A stretch of 64,000 nt of DNA from Mycobacterium sp. GA-1199 (GTDB lineage: Bacteria > Actinomycetota > Actinomycetes > Mycobacteriales > Mycobacteriaceae). The position numbers and the translations under genes were made by a program. The stretch spans positions 59,325 to 123,324 of the forward strand of contig NZ_LQIX01000006.1 in NCBI RefSeq assembly GCF_001500045.1, in the 5' to 3' direction. This document shows, piece by piece, positions 51,155-59,930 of the stretch. The notes under the pieces are model-generated. The model worked only from the letters and a program-made list of their open reading frames with translations, did no database searches and had not been told where the DNA came from. Numbering within the stretch: the stretch's first letter is position 1; each line of letters starts with the position of its first letter.

Positions 51155-52897
51155 ATGGGGTTCTTGAAACAGGACGCGCCCGTCGTCGACTACGAGGAGT
51201 GGAGTAAGGGCAGCCGCGCGGAGAAGATCGTGCCGATGGCCCGACACTGGGCCGAGGTGGGATTCGGGACGCCGGTGGTCCTGCACCTGTTCTACGTCGT
51301 CAAGATCCTGCTCTACATCCTCGGTGGCTGGTTGGTGGTGCTCACCACCACGGGCATCGACGGGTTCACCAACGTCGGCTCCTGGTACAACGAGCCGATC
51401 GTGTTCGAAAAGGTCGTGCTGTACACGATGCTGTTCGAGGTCGTCGGCCTCGGCTGCGGTTTCGGACCACTCAACAATCGGTTCTTCCCGCCGATGGGTT
51501 CGATCCTGTACTGGTTGCGACCCAACACGATTCGGCTGCCACCGTGGCCGACCCGCATCCCGCTGACCAGAGGCGACACCCGCACACCGTTCGACGCGCT
51601 GCTCTACGGCGCGCTCCTTGTGTTGCTCGTCGTGGCGCTGTTCTCCGACGGCACCGGACCGATACCCGAACTGGGGACGACGGTCGGCGTGCTGCCGGTA
51701 TGGCAGATCGCCGCCATCCTCGGCGTCCTCGCCGTGCTCGGCCTGCGCGACAAGGTGATCTTCCTGGCCGCCCGCGGCGAGGTGTACGCCTCGCTTGCGG
51801 TCTGCTTCCTGTTCGCCGGCCCCGACATCATCATCGCGGCCAAACTGGTGTGCCTGACGATCTGGCTCGGCGCCGCGACGTCGAAGCTCAACAAACACTT
51901 CCCGTTCGTCATCTCCACGATGATGAGCAACAACCCGGTGTTCCGGCCCAAATGGATCAAACGCAAGTTCTTCGAACGGTTTCCAGACGATCTGCGGCCC
52001 GGGCGGGCGTCACGGTGGCTGGCGCACTTCAGCACGGCGGTCGAAGGGCTGGTCCCGCTGGTGCTGTTCTTCTCCCACGGCGGCTGGCCGACGTACATCG
52101 CCGCCTTCGTGATGCTGGTCTTCCACTTCGGCATCCTGTCCTCGATTCCGATGGGAGTGCCGCTGGAGTGGAACGTCTTCATGATGTTCTCGGTCCTGGC
52201 GCTCTTCGTGGGGCACGCGGATATCGGCCTCGCCGACTTGCAGAGCCCGTGGCCGATTGTGCTGTTCGTTGTCGTCGCCGGCACCGTGGTGCTGGGAAAC
52301 CTGTTCCCGCGCAAGGTGTCGTTCCTGCCGGGCATGCGCTACTACGCGGGCAACTGGGACACCGGGCTGTGGTGTGTGAAACCGTCGGCCTCGGCGAAGA
52401 TCGAGGAGAACGTCGTCTCGATCGCGAGCATGCCGCAGGCGCAGATGGAGCGATACTACGGCAGTCCGGAGACCGCCCAGATGTATCTCTATATGGGATA
52501 CGCCTTCCGCGCGTTCAACTCTCACGGCCGTGCCATGTTCACCCTCGCTCACCGGGCGATGGCCGGCCACAACGAGGACGACTATGTGCTGACCGATGGT
52601 GAGCGCATTTGCAGCACGGCAATCGGCTGGAATTTCGGCGACGGCCATATGCACAACGAACAGCTCATCGACGCCCTGCAGAAGCGCTGCAATTTCGAAC
52701 CGGGTGAGGTCATCGTCGTGCTGATCGACGGCCAACCGATCCACAAGCAGCGCCAGGAATACCGGTTGGTCGATGCGGCGACAGGAGAGTTCGAGCGGGG
52801 CTACATCCGCGTCGCCGACATGGTGACACGCCAACCGTGGGACGACACGGTCCCGGTCCACGTCACGTGGCAGAAGGACAGCGCCGAGGCTCCCTAG
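51155..52897 (+). CDS. DUF3556 transmembrane protein
   Basis: 580 residues. The first 410 contain about nine hydrophobic helices, including TPVVLHLFYVVKILLYILGGW, FDALLYGALLVLLVVALF and PIVLFVVVAGTVVLGNLF, and histidine/asparagine-rich loops. The last 170 residues (about 411 on) form a soluble domain. Biochemical function unknown. The KstR operator directly at its promoter places it in the sterol/lipid regulon, so a role in uptake or modification of sterol-derived substrates is inferred. ATG 51155. Confidence 0.88.
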   Translation: MGFLKQDAPVVDYEEWSKGSRAEKIVPMARHWAEVGFGTPVVLHLFYVVKILLYILGGWLVVLTTTGIDGFTNVGSWYNEPIVFEKVVLYTMLFEVVGLGCGFGPLNNRFFPPMGSILYWLRPNTIRLPPWPTRIPLTRGDTRTPFDALLYGALLVLLVVALFSDGTGPIPELGTTVGVLPVWQIAAILGVLAVLGLRDKVIFLAARGEVYASLAVCFLFAGPDIIIAAKLVCLTIWLGAATSKLNKHFPFVISTMMSNNPVFRPKWIKRKFFERFPDDLRPGRASRWLAHFSTAVEGLVPLVLFFSHGGWPTYIAAFVMLVFHFGILSSIPMGVPLEWNVFMMFSVLALFVGHADIGLADLQSPWPIVLFVVVAGTVVLGNLFPRKVSFLPGMRYYAGNWDTGLWCVKPSASAKIEENVVSIASMPQAQMERYYGSPETAQMYLYMGYAFRAFNSHGRAMFTLAHRAMAGHNEDDYVLTDGERICSTAIGWNFGDGHMHNEQLIDALQKRCNFEPGEVIVVLIDGQPIHKQRQEYRLVDAATGEFERGYIRVADMVTRQPWDDTVPVHVTWQKDSAEAP

Positions 52898-53685
52898 CCC
52901 ATGACGTCGCGGACCTTGACGTCCTCGAGTCCCTGAAGGAGCAGATCGCGAGCGGTGTCGAGATGCTTGCGCCAATGCGCTTCGGCGGCCGCGCCGTCAC
53001 CGGATCTCAACAGCTGCATCAACTTCCGGTAGGAGCGCATCAACTTGTCGAAATCGGAGCGGGAGACCGGCCGACGCTCCTTGAACAGGAAGGTGTTGTG
53101 GCGCACCGTGATCTCGTGCAGCATGCCGGCGATGATGGACAGCGTCGCATTGCCCGACAACTCGACGACGCGCCTGTGGAAGTCGCCCGTCGTCTCGGCA
53201 AGGGTGTCGTTCTGCCAGCCCGACGGCACGTGCTCTTCGAGCAGGCCATCGAGTTCGTCGAAGGCCTCGGCCGAACCGGACTCGGCCAGCAGTCGCACCG
53301 CCATCGGCTCGATCCCGGCGCGTGCGGTCATCAGGTCGGCGATCGTCGCGCCGGACAACTCCAGCAGTAGGCCGGCGGGACGGGCCACGATCTCGGGGCC
53401 GGGCACGCGAACGCGGGCGCCGGTGCGCGAACCCCGCCGCACCTCGACGAGGCGCTCGGACTCCAGCACGCGGACCGCCTCCCGCAAGGTCGGGCGGCTC
53501 ACCCCGAAGTGGGCCATCAGCTCGGCTTCGTTGGGGAGGAAGTCGCCGTCCTTGAGTTGACCGTCGACCACCATGCGACGCAGCGTGCCGGCGACCAGTT
53601 CGGCCGTCTTCGGTGACCGCACCGTCGTCCCGGCGCCGACGCCGTCCGGGCCGATCATCGGCGCCAGCGGTGTACTTCGAGCCAC
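52894..53685 (-). CDS. GntR/FadR-family transcriptional regulator
   Basis: 263 residues: N-terminal winged HTH (DFLPNEAELMAHFGVSRPTLREAVRVLESERLVEVRRG) and an FCD-type C-terminal ligand domain (TGDFHRRVVELSGNATLSIIAGMLHEITVRHNTF). FadR-like members respond to acyl-CoA. The start is uncertain among GTG 53697, 53691 and 53685; the last has GGGAG upstream. Divergent from the thiolase operon, with a repeated operator-like 17-mer at both promoters. It overlaps the DUF3556 stop by 4 bp in convergent orientation. Confidence 0.9.
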   Translation of the reverse strand: MARSTPLAPMIGPDGVGAGTTVRSPKTAELVAGTLRRMVVDGQLKDGDFLPNEAELMAHFGVSRPTLREAVRVLESERLVEVRRGSRTGARVRVPGPEIVARPAGLLLELSGATIADLMTARAGIEPMAVRLLAESGSAEAFDELDGLLEEHVPSGWQNDTLAETTGDFHRRVVELSGNATLSIIAGMLHEITVRHNTFLFKERRPVSRSDFDKLMRSYRKLMQLLRSGDGAAAEAHWRKHLDTARDLLLQGLEDVKVRDVMG

Positions 53686-53722
53686 TCCCACTCCCACGTT
53701 GCGGCTGACCCAGCGGCCAGCT

Positions 53723-53739
53723 GTACAACTCAGTAAACC
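53723..53739. promoter_or_regulatory. Operator-like 17-mer near GntR start
   Basis: GTACAACTCAGTAAACC, matching the site before the thiolase gene at 11 of 17 positions, with AGTAAACC and a following TGT conserved. It lies 37 bases upstream of the GntR GTG at 53685. Candidate autoregulatory site. Confidence 0.5.
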
Positions 53740-53911
53740 ATGTGCGGCGTCACGTCCGGCAAAGCAACGAGCGGCGCCACCCCTAGGGGTCGGGTCTCGG
53801 ACGGATGAGAACCTATCCCGAACGACCTGGCAGGGCGAGCCTCCGCTACCTTCGCGGCACCTCAGAAAATCGACCGGCACCCCGCCATCAGATCACACCC
53901 ACCAACCAGTA

Positions 53912-53928
53912 GGTTGACCTAGTAAACC
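53912..53928. promoter_or_regulatory. Operator-like 17-mer before thiolase operon
   Basis: GGTTGACCTAGTAAACC, an imperfect palindrome GGTTNAC-NNN-GTNAACC overlapping the -35 candidate TTGACC. Candidate GntR/FadR operator. Confidence 0.6.
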
Positions 53929-53999
53929 TTGTTCGTTTACGTTCGGGGGTGGACCCGCGCGTATGCGGGTGAATCCTCGGACTTCGAAGGAGAAGTGTC

Positions 54000-55145
54000 A
54001 TGGCTGAAGCCGTCATCGTCGAGGCAGTACGGTCGCCCGTCGGCAAGCGCAACGGAGGGCTTTCCGGTGTGCATCCGGCAGAGTTGTCCGCGCAGGTTCT
54101 CAACGGTCTGGTGCAGCGCGCCGGCGTCGACCCCGCGCTCGTCGACGACGTCATCTGGGGCTGCGTCATGCAGGCCGGTGAGCAGGCCCTCGACATCGGT
54201 CGCACGGCCCTGCTGACGGCCGGCTGGCCGGAGACCGTTCCCGGCGTCACCGTCGACCGCCAGTGCGGTTCGAGCCAGCAGTCGGTGCACTTCGCCGCCG
54301 CCGGCGTGGTGGCCGGCCACTACGACGTCGTCGTCGCCGGCGGTGTCGAGTCGATGTCGCGCACCCCGATGGGCGCCTCGCTGGCCAACGGCGGCAACCC
54401 GTACTCGGCGAACTTCAAGAACCGCTACAAGCAGACTCCGAACCAGGGCATCGGCGCCGAGATGATCGCCGAGCAGTGGGGCTTCAGCCGCACCGATCTC
54501 GACCAGTTCTCGCTCGATTCGCACGAAAAGGCCGCCGCCGCACAGGATGCGGGTGCGTTCGACGATCAGATCGTCGGCATCAAGGACGACGAGGGCAATA
54601 CCGTTCTCAAGGACGAGGGCATCCGTCGCGGCACCACGCTGGAGAAGATGGGCCAGCTCAAGCCCGCCTTCCGCGAGGACGGCGTGATCCACGCCGGCAA
54701 CTCGTCGCAGATCTCCGACGGTTCGGCGGCGCTGCTGTTCATGTCGGCGGAGAAGGCCAAGGAACTGGGCCTCAAGCCGCTGGCCCGCGTGCACACCGCG
54801 GTGCTGGCCGGCGCCGATCCGGTGATCATGCTGACCGCGCCGATCCCGGCAACCCAGAAGGCGCTCAAGCGTTCCGGCCTGTCCGTCGACGACATCGGGG
54901 CCTTCGAGGTCAACGAGGCGTTCGCGCCGGTTCCGATGGCGTGGCTCAAGGACATCGGCGCCGACGAGAAGAAGCTGAACCCGAACGGCGGTGCGATCGC
55001 GCTGGGCCACCCGCTCGGCGGCTCGGGGGCACGCATCATGACGACGCTGCTGTACCACATGCGCGACAACGGGATCAAGTACGGTCTGCAGACCATGTGC
55101 GAGGGCGGCGGCCAGGCCAACGCCACCATCCTCGAGCTGCTCTGA
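54000..55145 (+). CDS. Acetyl-CoA acetyltransferase (thiolase)
   Basis: 381-residue thiolase II-type enzyme for the thiolytic step of beta-oxidation. Catalytic Cys89 in RQCGSSQQ, NEAFAPVPM, His337 in GHPLGGSGAR, and Cys367 in TMCEGGG are all present. It belongs to the FadA6-like lineage by its VPGVTVDRQCGSSQQ segment, as recalled. AAGGAG before ATG 54000. First gene of a three-gene beta-oxidation operon. Confidence 0.95.
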   Translation: MAEAVIVEAVRSPVGKRNGGLSGVHPAELSAQVLNGLVQRAGVDPALVDDVIWGCVMQAGEQALDIGRTALLTAGWPETVPGVTVDRQCGSSQQSVHFAAAGVVAGHYDVVVAGGVESMSRTPMGASLANGGNPYSANFKNRYKQTPNQGIGAEMIAEQWGFSRTDLDQFSLDSHEKAAAAQDAGAFDDQIVGIKDDEGNTVLKDEGIRRGTTLEKMGQLKPAFREDGVIHAGNSSQISDGSAALLFMSAEKAKELGLKPLARVHTAVLAGADPVIMLTAPIPATQKALKRSGLSVDDIGAFEVNEAFAPVPMAWLKDIGADEKKLNPNGGAIALGHPLGGSGARIMTTLLYHMRDNGIKYGLQTMCEGGGQANATILELL

Positions 55146-55188
55146 GTTGCTTGTGTCCGACTCCTCAGCGATCGTCGTCGGACGAGCC

Positions 55189-55974
55189 ATGACGACGCCC
55201 GCGGCGCTGACCGAGCGCCGCGGGAACGTCATGCTCATCACGATCAACCGGCCCGAGGCGCGCAACGCGGTCAACAGCGCGGTCAGCACCGCGGTCGGCG
55301 ATGCGCTGCAGCAGGCGCAGGACGACGCCGAGGTGCGCGCGGTGGTGATCACCGGCGCGGGTGAATCCTTCTGTGCCGGTGCTGATCTCAAGGCCATCGC
55401 ACGACGGGAGAGCCTGTTCCACCCGGACCACGCAGAGTGGGGCTTCGCCGGTTACGTGCGGCACTACGTCGACAAGCCCACGATCGCCGCAGTCAACGGC
55501 ACCGCGTTGGGCGGAGGAACCGAACTGGCGCTCGCCAGTGATCTGGTGATCGCCGAGGAGCGCGCGAAATTCGGTCTGCCCGAAGTGAAGCGGGGCCTCA
55601 TCGCCGCCGCGGGCGGGGTGTTCCGCATCGTCGACCACCTGCCGCGCAAGGTCGCGATGGAGCTGTTGTTCACCGGCGAGCCGATGTCGTCGGCCGACGC
55701 CCTGAAGTGGGGTCTGATCAACCAGGTCGTACCCGACGGCACCGCGGTCGATGCCGCGCTCGCACTCGCCGAACGCATCACCTGCAATGCGCCGCTTGCG
55801 GTGTGGGCGAGCAAGCGGGTGGCGATGGGCGTCGACGACGGCGTCATCGCCGGTGACGAAGGTGGATGGTCGAGGACCATGCGTGAGATCTCGACGGTGC
55901 TCCGCTCAGAGGACGCCAAGGAAGGACCGCTGGCATTCGCCGAGAAGCGCCAGCCTGTTTGGAAGGCCAAGTAA
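55189..55974 (+). CDS. Enoyl-CoA hydratase/isomerase
   Basis: 261-residue crotonase: oxyanion segments SFCAGADLKAI and NGTALGGGTELAL, catalytic Glu pair in GGGTELA and PEVKRG. Hydrates trans-2-enoyl-CoA. ATG 55189 chosen; GTG 55153 would add 12 residues and lies just after the thiolase stop. Second gene of the operon. Confidence 0.94.
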   Translation: MTTPAALTERRGNVMLITINRPEARNAVNSAVSTAVGDALQQAQDDAEVRAVVITGAGESFCAGADLKAIARRESLFHPDHAEWGFAGYVRHYVDKPTIAAVNGTALGGGTELALASDLVIAEERAKFGLPEVKRGLIAAAGGVFRIVDHLPRKVAMELLFTGEPMSSADALKWGLINQVVPDGTAVDAALALAERITCNAPLAVWASKRVAMGVDDGVIAGDEGGWSRTMREISTVLRSEDAKEGPLAFAEKRQPVWKAK

Positions 55975-55979
55975 GCAAA

Positions 55980-57122
55980 GTGAAAAGAACCATCTACGAC
56001 GCCGAACACGAGGCGTTCCGGGAGACCGTCCGGGAGTACATCGAGCGCGAGCTCGTACCCAACCAGGAGAAGTGGGAGACCGAGCGCATTGTCGACCGGT
56101 CTGCGTTCACGGCGGCGGGCAAGTACGGGCTGATCGGGTTCAACATGCCCGAGGAGTACGGCGGCGGCGGCTCCGATGACTTCCGGTTCAACGCGATCAT
56201 CGACGAGGAGATCGCCAGGTCCGGCGTGCACGGACCGGCGCTGAGCCTGCACAACGACGTCGTCGGCCCGTACTTCAAGGAGCTGGCCAACGACGAGCAG
56301 AAGAAGCGCTGGCTGCCGGGCATCACCAGCGGCGAACTGATCATCGCGATCGCGATGACCGAGCCGGGTGCCGGTAGCGATCTGGCCGGCATCCGCACCT
56401 CCGCGGTGCGCGACGGTGATGACTGGATCATCAACGGCTCCAAGACATTCATCTCGTCGGGCATCAACTGCGACCTGTGTGTGGTCGTCGCGCGCACCGA
56501 CCCCGAGGCCGGTCACAAGGGCTTCTCGTTGTTCGTGGTGGAGCGCGACATGGAGGGCTTCACGCGGGGTCGCAAGCTCGACAAGATGGGGCTGCACTCG
56601 CAGGACACCTCCGAGCTGCACTTCGAAAACGTCCGGGTGCCGAACGCGAACCTGCTCGGCAAGGAGGGGCGCGGCTTCTATCACCTGATGACCAACCTGC
56701 CCTCGGAGCGGTTGGGCATCGCGATCTCGGCTATCGCCGGGGCCCGTGGAGTCTTCGACGAGACGCTGCAATATGCCAAGGACCGCAAGGCTTTCGGCCA
56801 GCCGATCGGCAGCTTCCAGCACAACCGCTTCCTGCTCGCCGAGATGGAGACCGAGCTCGAGGTCACCGAGAACTACATCGACCGCTGCCTGCAGGGTGTG
56901 GTCGACGGTGAGCTGACCGCTGTCGAGGCGGCCAAGGCCAAGTGGTGGGCCACCGAGGTGGCCAAGAAGGTCGTCGACCAGTGCGTGCAGCTGCACGGCG
57001 GTTACGGCTACATGATGGAGTACCGCGTCGCGCGCGCCTACGTCGACGGGCGCATCCAGACGATCTTCGGTGGCACCACCGAGATCATGAAGGAGATCAT
57101 CGGCCGCGACCTAGGTGTATAG
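55980..57122 (+). CDS. Acyl-CoA dehydrogenase
   Basis: 380-residue FAD enzyme for alpha-beta desaturation of acyl-CoA. Family signatures AMTEPGAGSDLAGI and QLHGGYGYMMEY, plus the C-terminal QTIFGGTTEIMKEIIGR. GTG start five bases after the hydratase stop; full beta-oxidation cassette with thiolase and hydratase. The stop codon TAG is the first three bases of a tandem repeat. Confidence 0.95.
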   Translation: MKRTIYDAEHEAFRETVREYIERELVPNQEKWETERIVDRSAFTAAGKYGLIGFNMPEEYGGGGSDDFRFNAIIDEEIARSGVHGPALSLHNDVVGPYFKELANDEQKKRWLPGITSGELIIAIAMTEPGAGSDLAGIRTSAVRDGDDWIINGSKTFISSGINCDLCVVVARTDPEAGHKGFSLFVVERDMEGFTRGRKLDKMGLHSQDTSELHFENVRVPNANLLGKEGRGFYHLMTNLPSERLGIAISAIAGARGVFDETLQYAKDRKAFGQPIGSFQHNRFLLAEMETELEVTENYIDRCLQGVVDGELTAVEAAKAKWWATEVAKKVVDQCVQLHGGYGYMMEYRVARAYVDGRIQTIFGGTTEIMKEIIGRDLGV

Positions 57123-57231
57123 CCGGCTCGCCGGCGTGGTGTCTAGCCGGGTCTCGCCGGCGTGGTGCCTAGCCGGCTCAGCCGGCGTGGTGTCTAGCCG
57201 GCGTGGCGTCTAGCCGGGTCTCGCCACCCCC
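57120..57231. repeat. About 25-bp tandem palindromic repeats after acyl-CoA dehydrogenase
   Basis: Units starting TAGCCGG at 57120, 57144, 57170, 57195 and 57211, of 24, 26, 25 and 16 bases and a partial unit, all of the TAGCCGGCTCGCCGGCGTGG type. Three units have internal GCCGGC-type symmetry; the fourth lacks it. The first TAG is the dehydrogenase stop codon. Confidence 0.9.
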
Positions 57232-57236
57232 ACGCC

Positions 57237-57271
57237 AAAGCCCCCGAAACAACGGAGTTTCGGGGGCTTTT
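57237..57271. terminator. Bidirectional intrinsic terminator
   Basis: AAAGCCCCCGAAAC and GTTTCGGGGGCTTT flank AACGGA, with A and T tracts on both sides. Serves the acyl-CoA dehydrogenase operon and the convergent fasciclin gene. Confidence 0.92.
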
Positions 57272-57287
57272 GCGCGTTCGGGCGAGA

Positions 57288-58049
57288 TCAGCCGATCGGG
57301 GCGTCGGCAGCCGGCGTCGGCTCCGCCGGTGGGGCCGGCTCGGTGGTCTCGGTCGTCGTCTGGGTGGTGGTCGTCTCGCTGGTCGACGTCGCGGACGGTG
57401 TGACGGCCTCGGGCGCGTTGGCCGGATCGAGCACCGCGTCGATCAGGTAGATCCGGGCGTTTGCAGCCTGGATACCACCGCAGACCACCTTGGCGGTGTC
57501 GTTGATCGTGACGTCGGCGTTCTCGCCGGTCACCTTGATCTCCGCACCCTGCTGGGTGGGCCGCTGCCCCTTGACGTCCTTGGGCCCGAGCAGCCCGAGG
57601 AACACGTGGTAATAGTCGAAGTCCGTCAACGCGGCGGGGTTGGCCTTCAGCGCGTCCAGCTGCGCGGGCGCAAGTGCGGCGAACGCCTCGTTCGTCGGCA
57701 CGAAGACCACGTACGGGCCGTTCTCCAGCACAGGCACCACGTTCACGGCGGGGTTGAACCCGCCCGAGATCGCGGAGTAGAAGGTGCTGGCGTCCGGGAT
57801 GGCTTGCAGAGCCTGGCCGACGGGCAGGTTGTTCAGCGCCTTCCAATCGGGCACCGCCTCCTTGAAGGCGTCACAGCCCTTCCCCTCGGGGTTCGGGATC
57901 TCGACCACCGCGGTGGTGGTCGGCTCGGCCGGCTGCTCGGGTGCGGGCGCGGGCGGATCGGCGTACGCGGTCACGGCCAGCGGCACCGAAAAGGCGATCG
58001 CGGCGATCCCGGCGGTGGCACCAAGGGCTTTGCTGGTGCGAGTCTTCAC
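57288..58049 (-). CDS. Secreted fasciclin (FAS1) domain protein
   Basis: 253 residues. Signal peptide (KALGATAGIAAIAFSVPLAV, cleavage near AYA), then one FAS1 domain (ASTFYSAISGGFNPAVNVVPVLENGPYVVFVPTNEAFAAL... to NARIYLIDAVL), and a Thr/Pro-rich tail. Similar in architecture to mycobacterial MPT70/MPB83-like adhesins, but the family is broad. GTG start with AGGAG six bases upstream. Confidence 0.9.
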   Translation of the reverse strand: MKTRTSKALGATAGIAAIAFSVPLAVTAYADPPAPAPEQPAEPTTTAVVEIPNPEGKGCDAFKEAVPDWKALNNLPVGQALQAIPDASTFYSAISGGFNPAVNVVPVLENGPYVVFVPTNEAFAALAPAQLDALKANPAALTDFDYYHVFLGLLGPKDVKGQRPTQQGAEIKVTGENADVTINDTAKVVCGGIQAANARIYLIDAVLDPANAPEAVTPSATSTSETTTTQTTTETTEPAPPAEPTPAADAPIG

Positions 58050-58203
58050 TTACGGCTCCTCAGCTAGACAGGTCGCAACGCATCGTAGAGGCACTGCTGC
58101 GTGGCTGCCAAAGTCACCACCTCGCCAAACGACCGCTGCAGGCCGCCTGACCTGGGCTTTGTCAATCTCCCCACATAGTGCCCCGAACGGCGGTGAAAGG
58201 CCG

Positions 58204-58746
58204 ATGCATACGATGAGCCGCATGCCTGAGCCGCTGATCGTTCCCATCCGTGGTCGCGCGCCGTCGCTGCACGCCGAGGCTTGGGCGGCGCCCAACGCGA
58301 GCCTGATCGGCCAGGTCACGCTCGCCTCGCGGGCCAGCGTCTGGTACGGCGCCACGCTGCGGGCCGAGGCCGAGCCCATCGAGGTGGGTTTCGGCACCAA
58401 CATCCAGGACGGCGTGACCGTCCACGTCGACCCGGAATTTCCCGTGTGCATCGGCGAAGAGGTCAGCGTGGGTCACAACGCCGTCCTGCACGGGTGTGTC
58501 ATCGAAGACGGGGCGCTGATCGGCATGGGCGCCGTCATCCTCAACGGCGCGACGGTGGGCCAGGGGGCCTTGATCGCCGCGGGCGCGGTCGTGCCGCAGG
58601 GTTTCGTGGTGCCGCCGCGGACCCTGGTCGCCGGGGTCCCCGGCAAAGTGCGCCGCGACCTCAGCGACGCAGAGGTCAACCACAGCCGCTACAACGCGCA
58701 GGTGTACCAGCACCTCATCGATCTGCACCGGGACGCGAAGGCCTAG
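58204..58746 (+). CDS. Gamma-carbonic anhydrase-like hexapeptide-repeat protein
   Basis: 180 residues with left-handed beta-helix hexapeptide repeats (ASLIGQVTLASRASVWYGATLRAEAEPIEVG..., HNAVLHGCVIEDGALIGMGAVILNGATV...) and the metal-binding His of SVGHNAVLHGC in the usual trimer-interface pattern. Carbonic anhydrase activity is only inferred. Start ATG 58204 has GAAAGG upstream; ATG 58213 or 58222 are alternatives. Confidence 0.87.
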   Translation: MHTMSRMPEPLIVPIRGRAPSLHAEAWAAPNASLIGQVTLASRASVWYGATLRAEAEPIEVGFGTNIQDGVTVHVDPEFPVCIGEEVSVGHNAVLHGCVIEDGALIGMGAVILNGATVGQGALIAAGAVVPQGFVVPPRTLVAGVPGKVRRDLSDAEVNHSRYNAQVYQHLIDLHRDAKA

Positions 58747-58781
58747 ATTCTCCCGGCTCGGATCCGGGTACAGGCCCTACC

Positions 58782-59930
58782 GTGAAACGTGTTCGCACTC
58801 TGGTGACCGGCGCGACCGGTTACGTCGGCTCCCGGCTCGTCACCGAGCTGCTCACCGAGGGCCACGAGGTGGTCGCCGCCAGTCGAAATCCTGATAGGCT
58901 GGCCGATTTCGGATGGCAGGACCGCGTGGACGCCGTGGCGTTGGACGCCCACGACGAAACCTCGGTGCGGTCGGCGTTCACCGACGCCGGTCCCGTCGAC
59001 GTCGTCTACTACCTCGTGCACGGCATCGGGCAGCCCGATTTCCGCGAGGCGGACAACCGCGCGGCAGCCACCGTGGCCAAGGCGGCCAAGGCCGCCGGTG
59101 TGCGTCGCATCGTGTATCTCGGCGGGTTCGTGCCCGACGGTGACGAGCTGTCCGAACACCTGGCGAGCCGCGCCGAGGTCGCCGAGGCGTTGCACGTCGA
59201 CGGCGGACCCGACGTGGTGTGGCTCGGCGCGGCCATCATCATCGGTGCGGGTTCGACGTCGTTCGAGATGCTGCGCTACGTGGGCGATCGGTTCCTGGTC
59301 ATTCCGATGCCGTCGTGGTCGGCGAACCCGATCGACCCGATCTCGATCTGCGATGTGCTGCACTACCTCGTCGCCGCAGCAGACGGCGAGCGGGTGCCCG
59401 CCGGGGCCTACGACATCACCGGCCCGGAAACCACGTCGTACGCCGAGCTGCTGCGCACGTACGCGCGTATCGCCGGGAAGTGGAGGGCCGAGCTGCCGGT
59501 CAACGGCGTCGACACCGGTCTGGTGTCGTGGGTGACGGCGGCGGTCTTGCCGGTGCCGGGCGGTCTGGCGGCGGACCTGGTGCAGTCACTGGACCACCCG
59601 ATGATCGCTTCCGACACCCGGCTGCGTGAGTTCGTGCCGGACCCGCCCGCCGGGCTGATCGGCGTCGAGGAGGCGATCACGCGGGCGCTGGCGAGCCGTC
59701 GGCGTCGACCCGTCGACGCGCTCACCGATCCACACCACCTCGCCGACACCGACCCCGAGTGGGCGGGTGGGGACACGCTGCGTCTGCAACAGGTCGCCGG
59801 TGCGGTCACACCGTCGATCGCCCGGCCCGCGCTCGGGCTCATCGGCGGGGTGCCCGGACCCGTTGCCGGGGCGGTGCGCACCGGGGTGGACACGCTGTTG
59901 CACTTCGTGCCCAAGGTTGTTTCGACGTGA
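58782..59930 (+). CDS. NAD(P)H-binding SDR-type protein
   Basis: 382 residues: atypical/extended SDR with N-terminal TGATGYVGSRLVTELL, then a long C-terminal extension. It resembles the NmrA/YbjT-like group (VYYLVHGIGQPDFREADNRAAATVA, AIIIGAGSTSFEMLRYV); no catalytic YxxxK is evident. Function unknown; some relatives bind NADPH as sensors or act in ubiquinone-type synthesis. GTG 58782; the stop overlaps the next gene by GTGA. Confidence 0.85.
   Translation: MKRVRTLVTGATGYVGSRLVTELLTEGHEVVAASRNPDRLADFGWQDRVDAVALDAHDETSVRSAFTDAGPVDVVYYLVHGIGQPDFREADNRAAATVAKAAKAAGVRRIVYLGGFVPDGDELSEHLASRAEVAEALHVDGGPDVVWLGAAIIIGAGSTSFEMLRYVGDRFLVIPMPSWSANPIDPISICDVLHYLVAAADGERVPAGAYDITGPETTSYAELLRTYARIAGKWRAELPVNGVDTGLVSWVTAAVLPVPGGLAADLVQSLDHPMIASDTRLREFVPDPPAGLIGVEEAITRALASRRRRPVDALTDPHHLADTDPEWAGGDTLRLQQVAGAVTPSIARPALGLIGGVPGPVAGAVRTGVDTLLHFVPKVVST

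Larger units (their letters stand above)
53686..53999. other. Divergent promoter region of GntR and thiolase operon
   Basis: 314 bp without a gene. Two aligned 17-bp sites lie near its two ends: 53723-53739 and 53912-53928, sharing the core AC-NNN-GTAAACC. The second overlaps a -35-like TTGACC (53914-53919) followed 18 bases later by TACGTT. Confidence 0.6.

Noticed and set aside
52837..53370. Plus-strand frame opposite the GntR gene
   Set aside because: No recognisable domain, and it overlaps a clear regulator.
58782..58795. KstR-like GTGAAACGTGTTCG at the start of the NAD(P)-binding gene
   Set aside because: It fits AAC-NN-GTT but lacks the outer symmetry, and it is itself the first codons of the gene.
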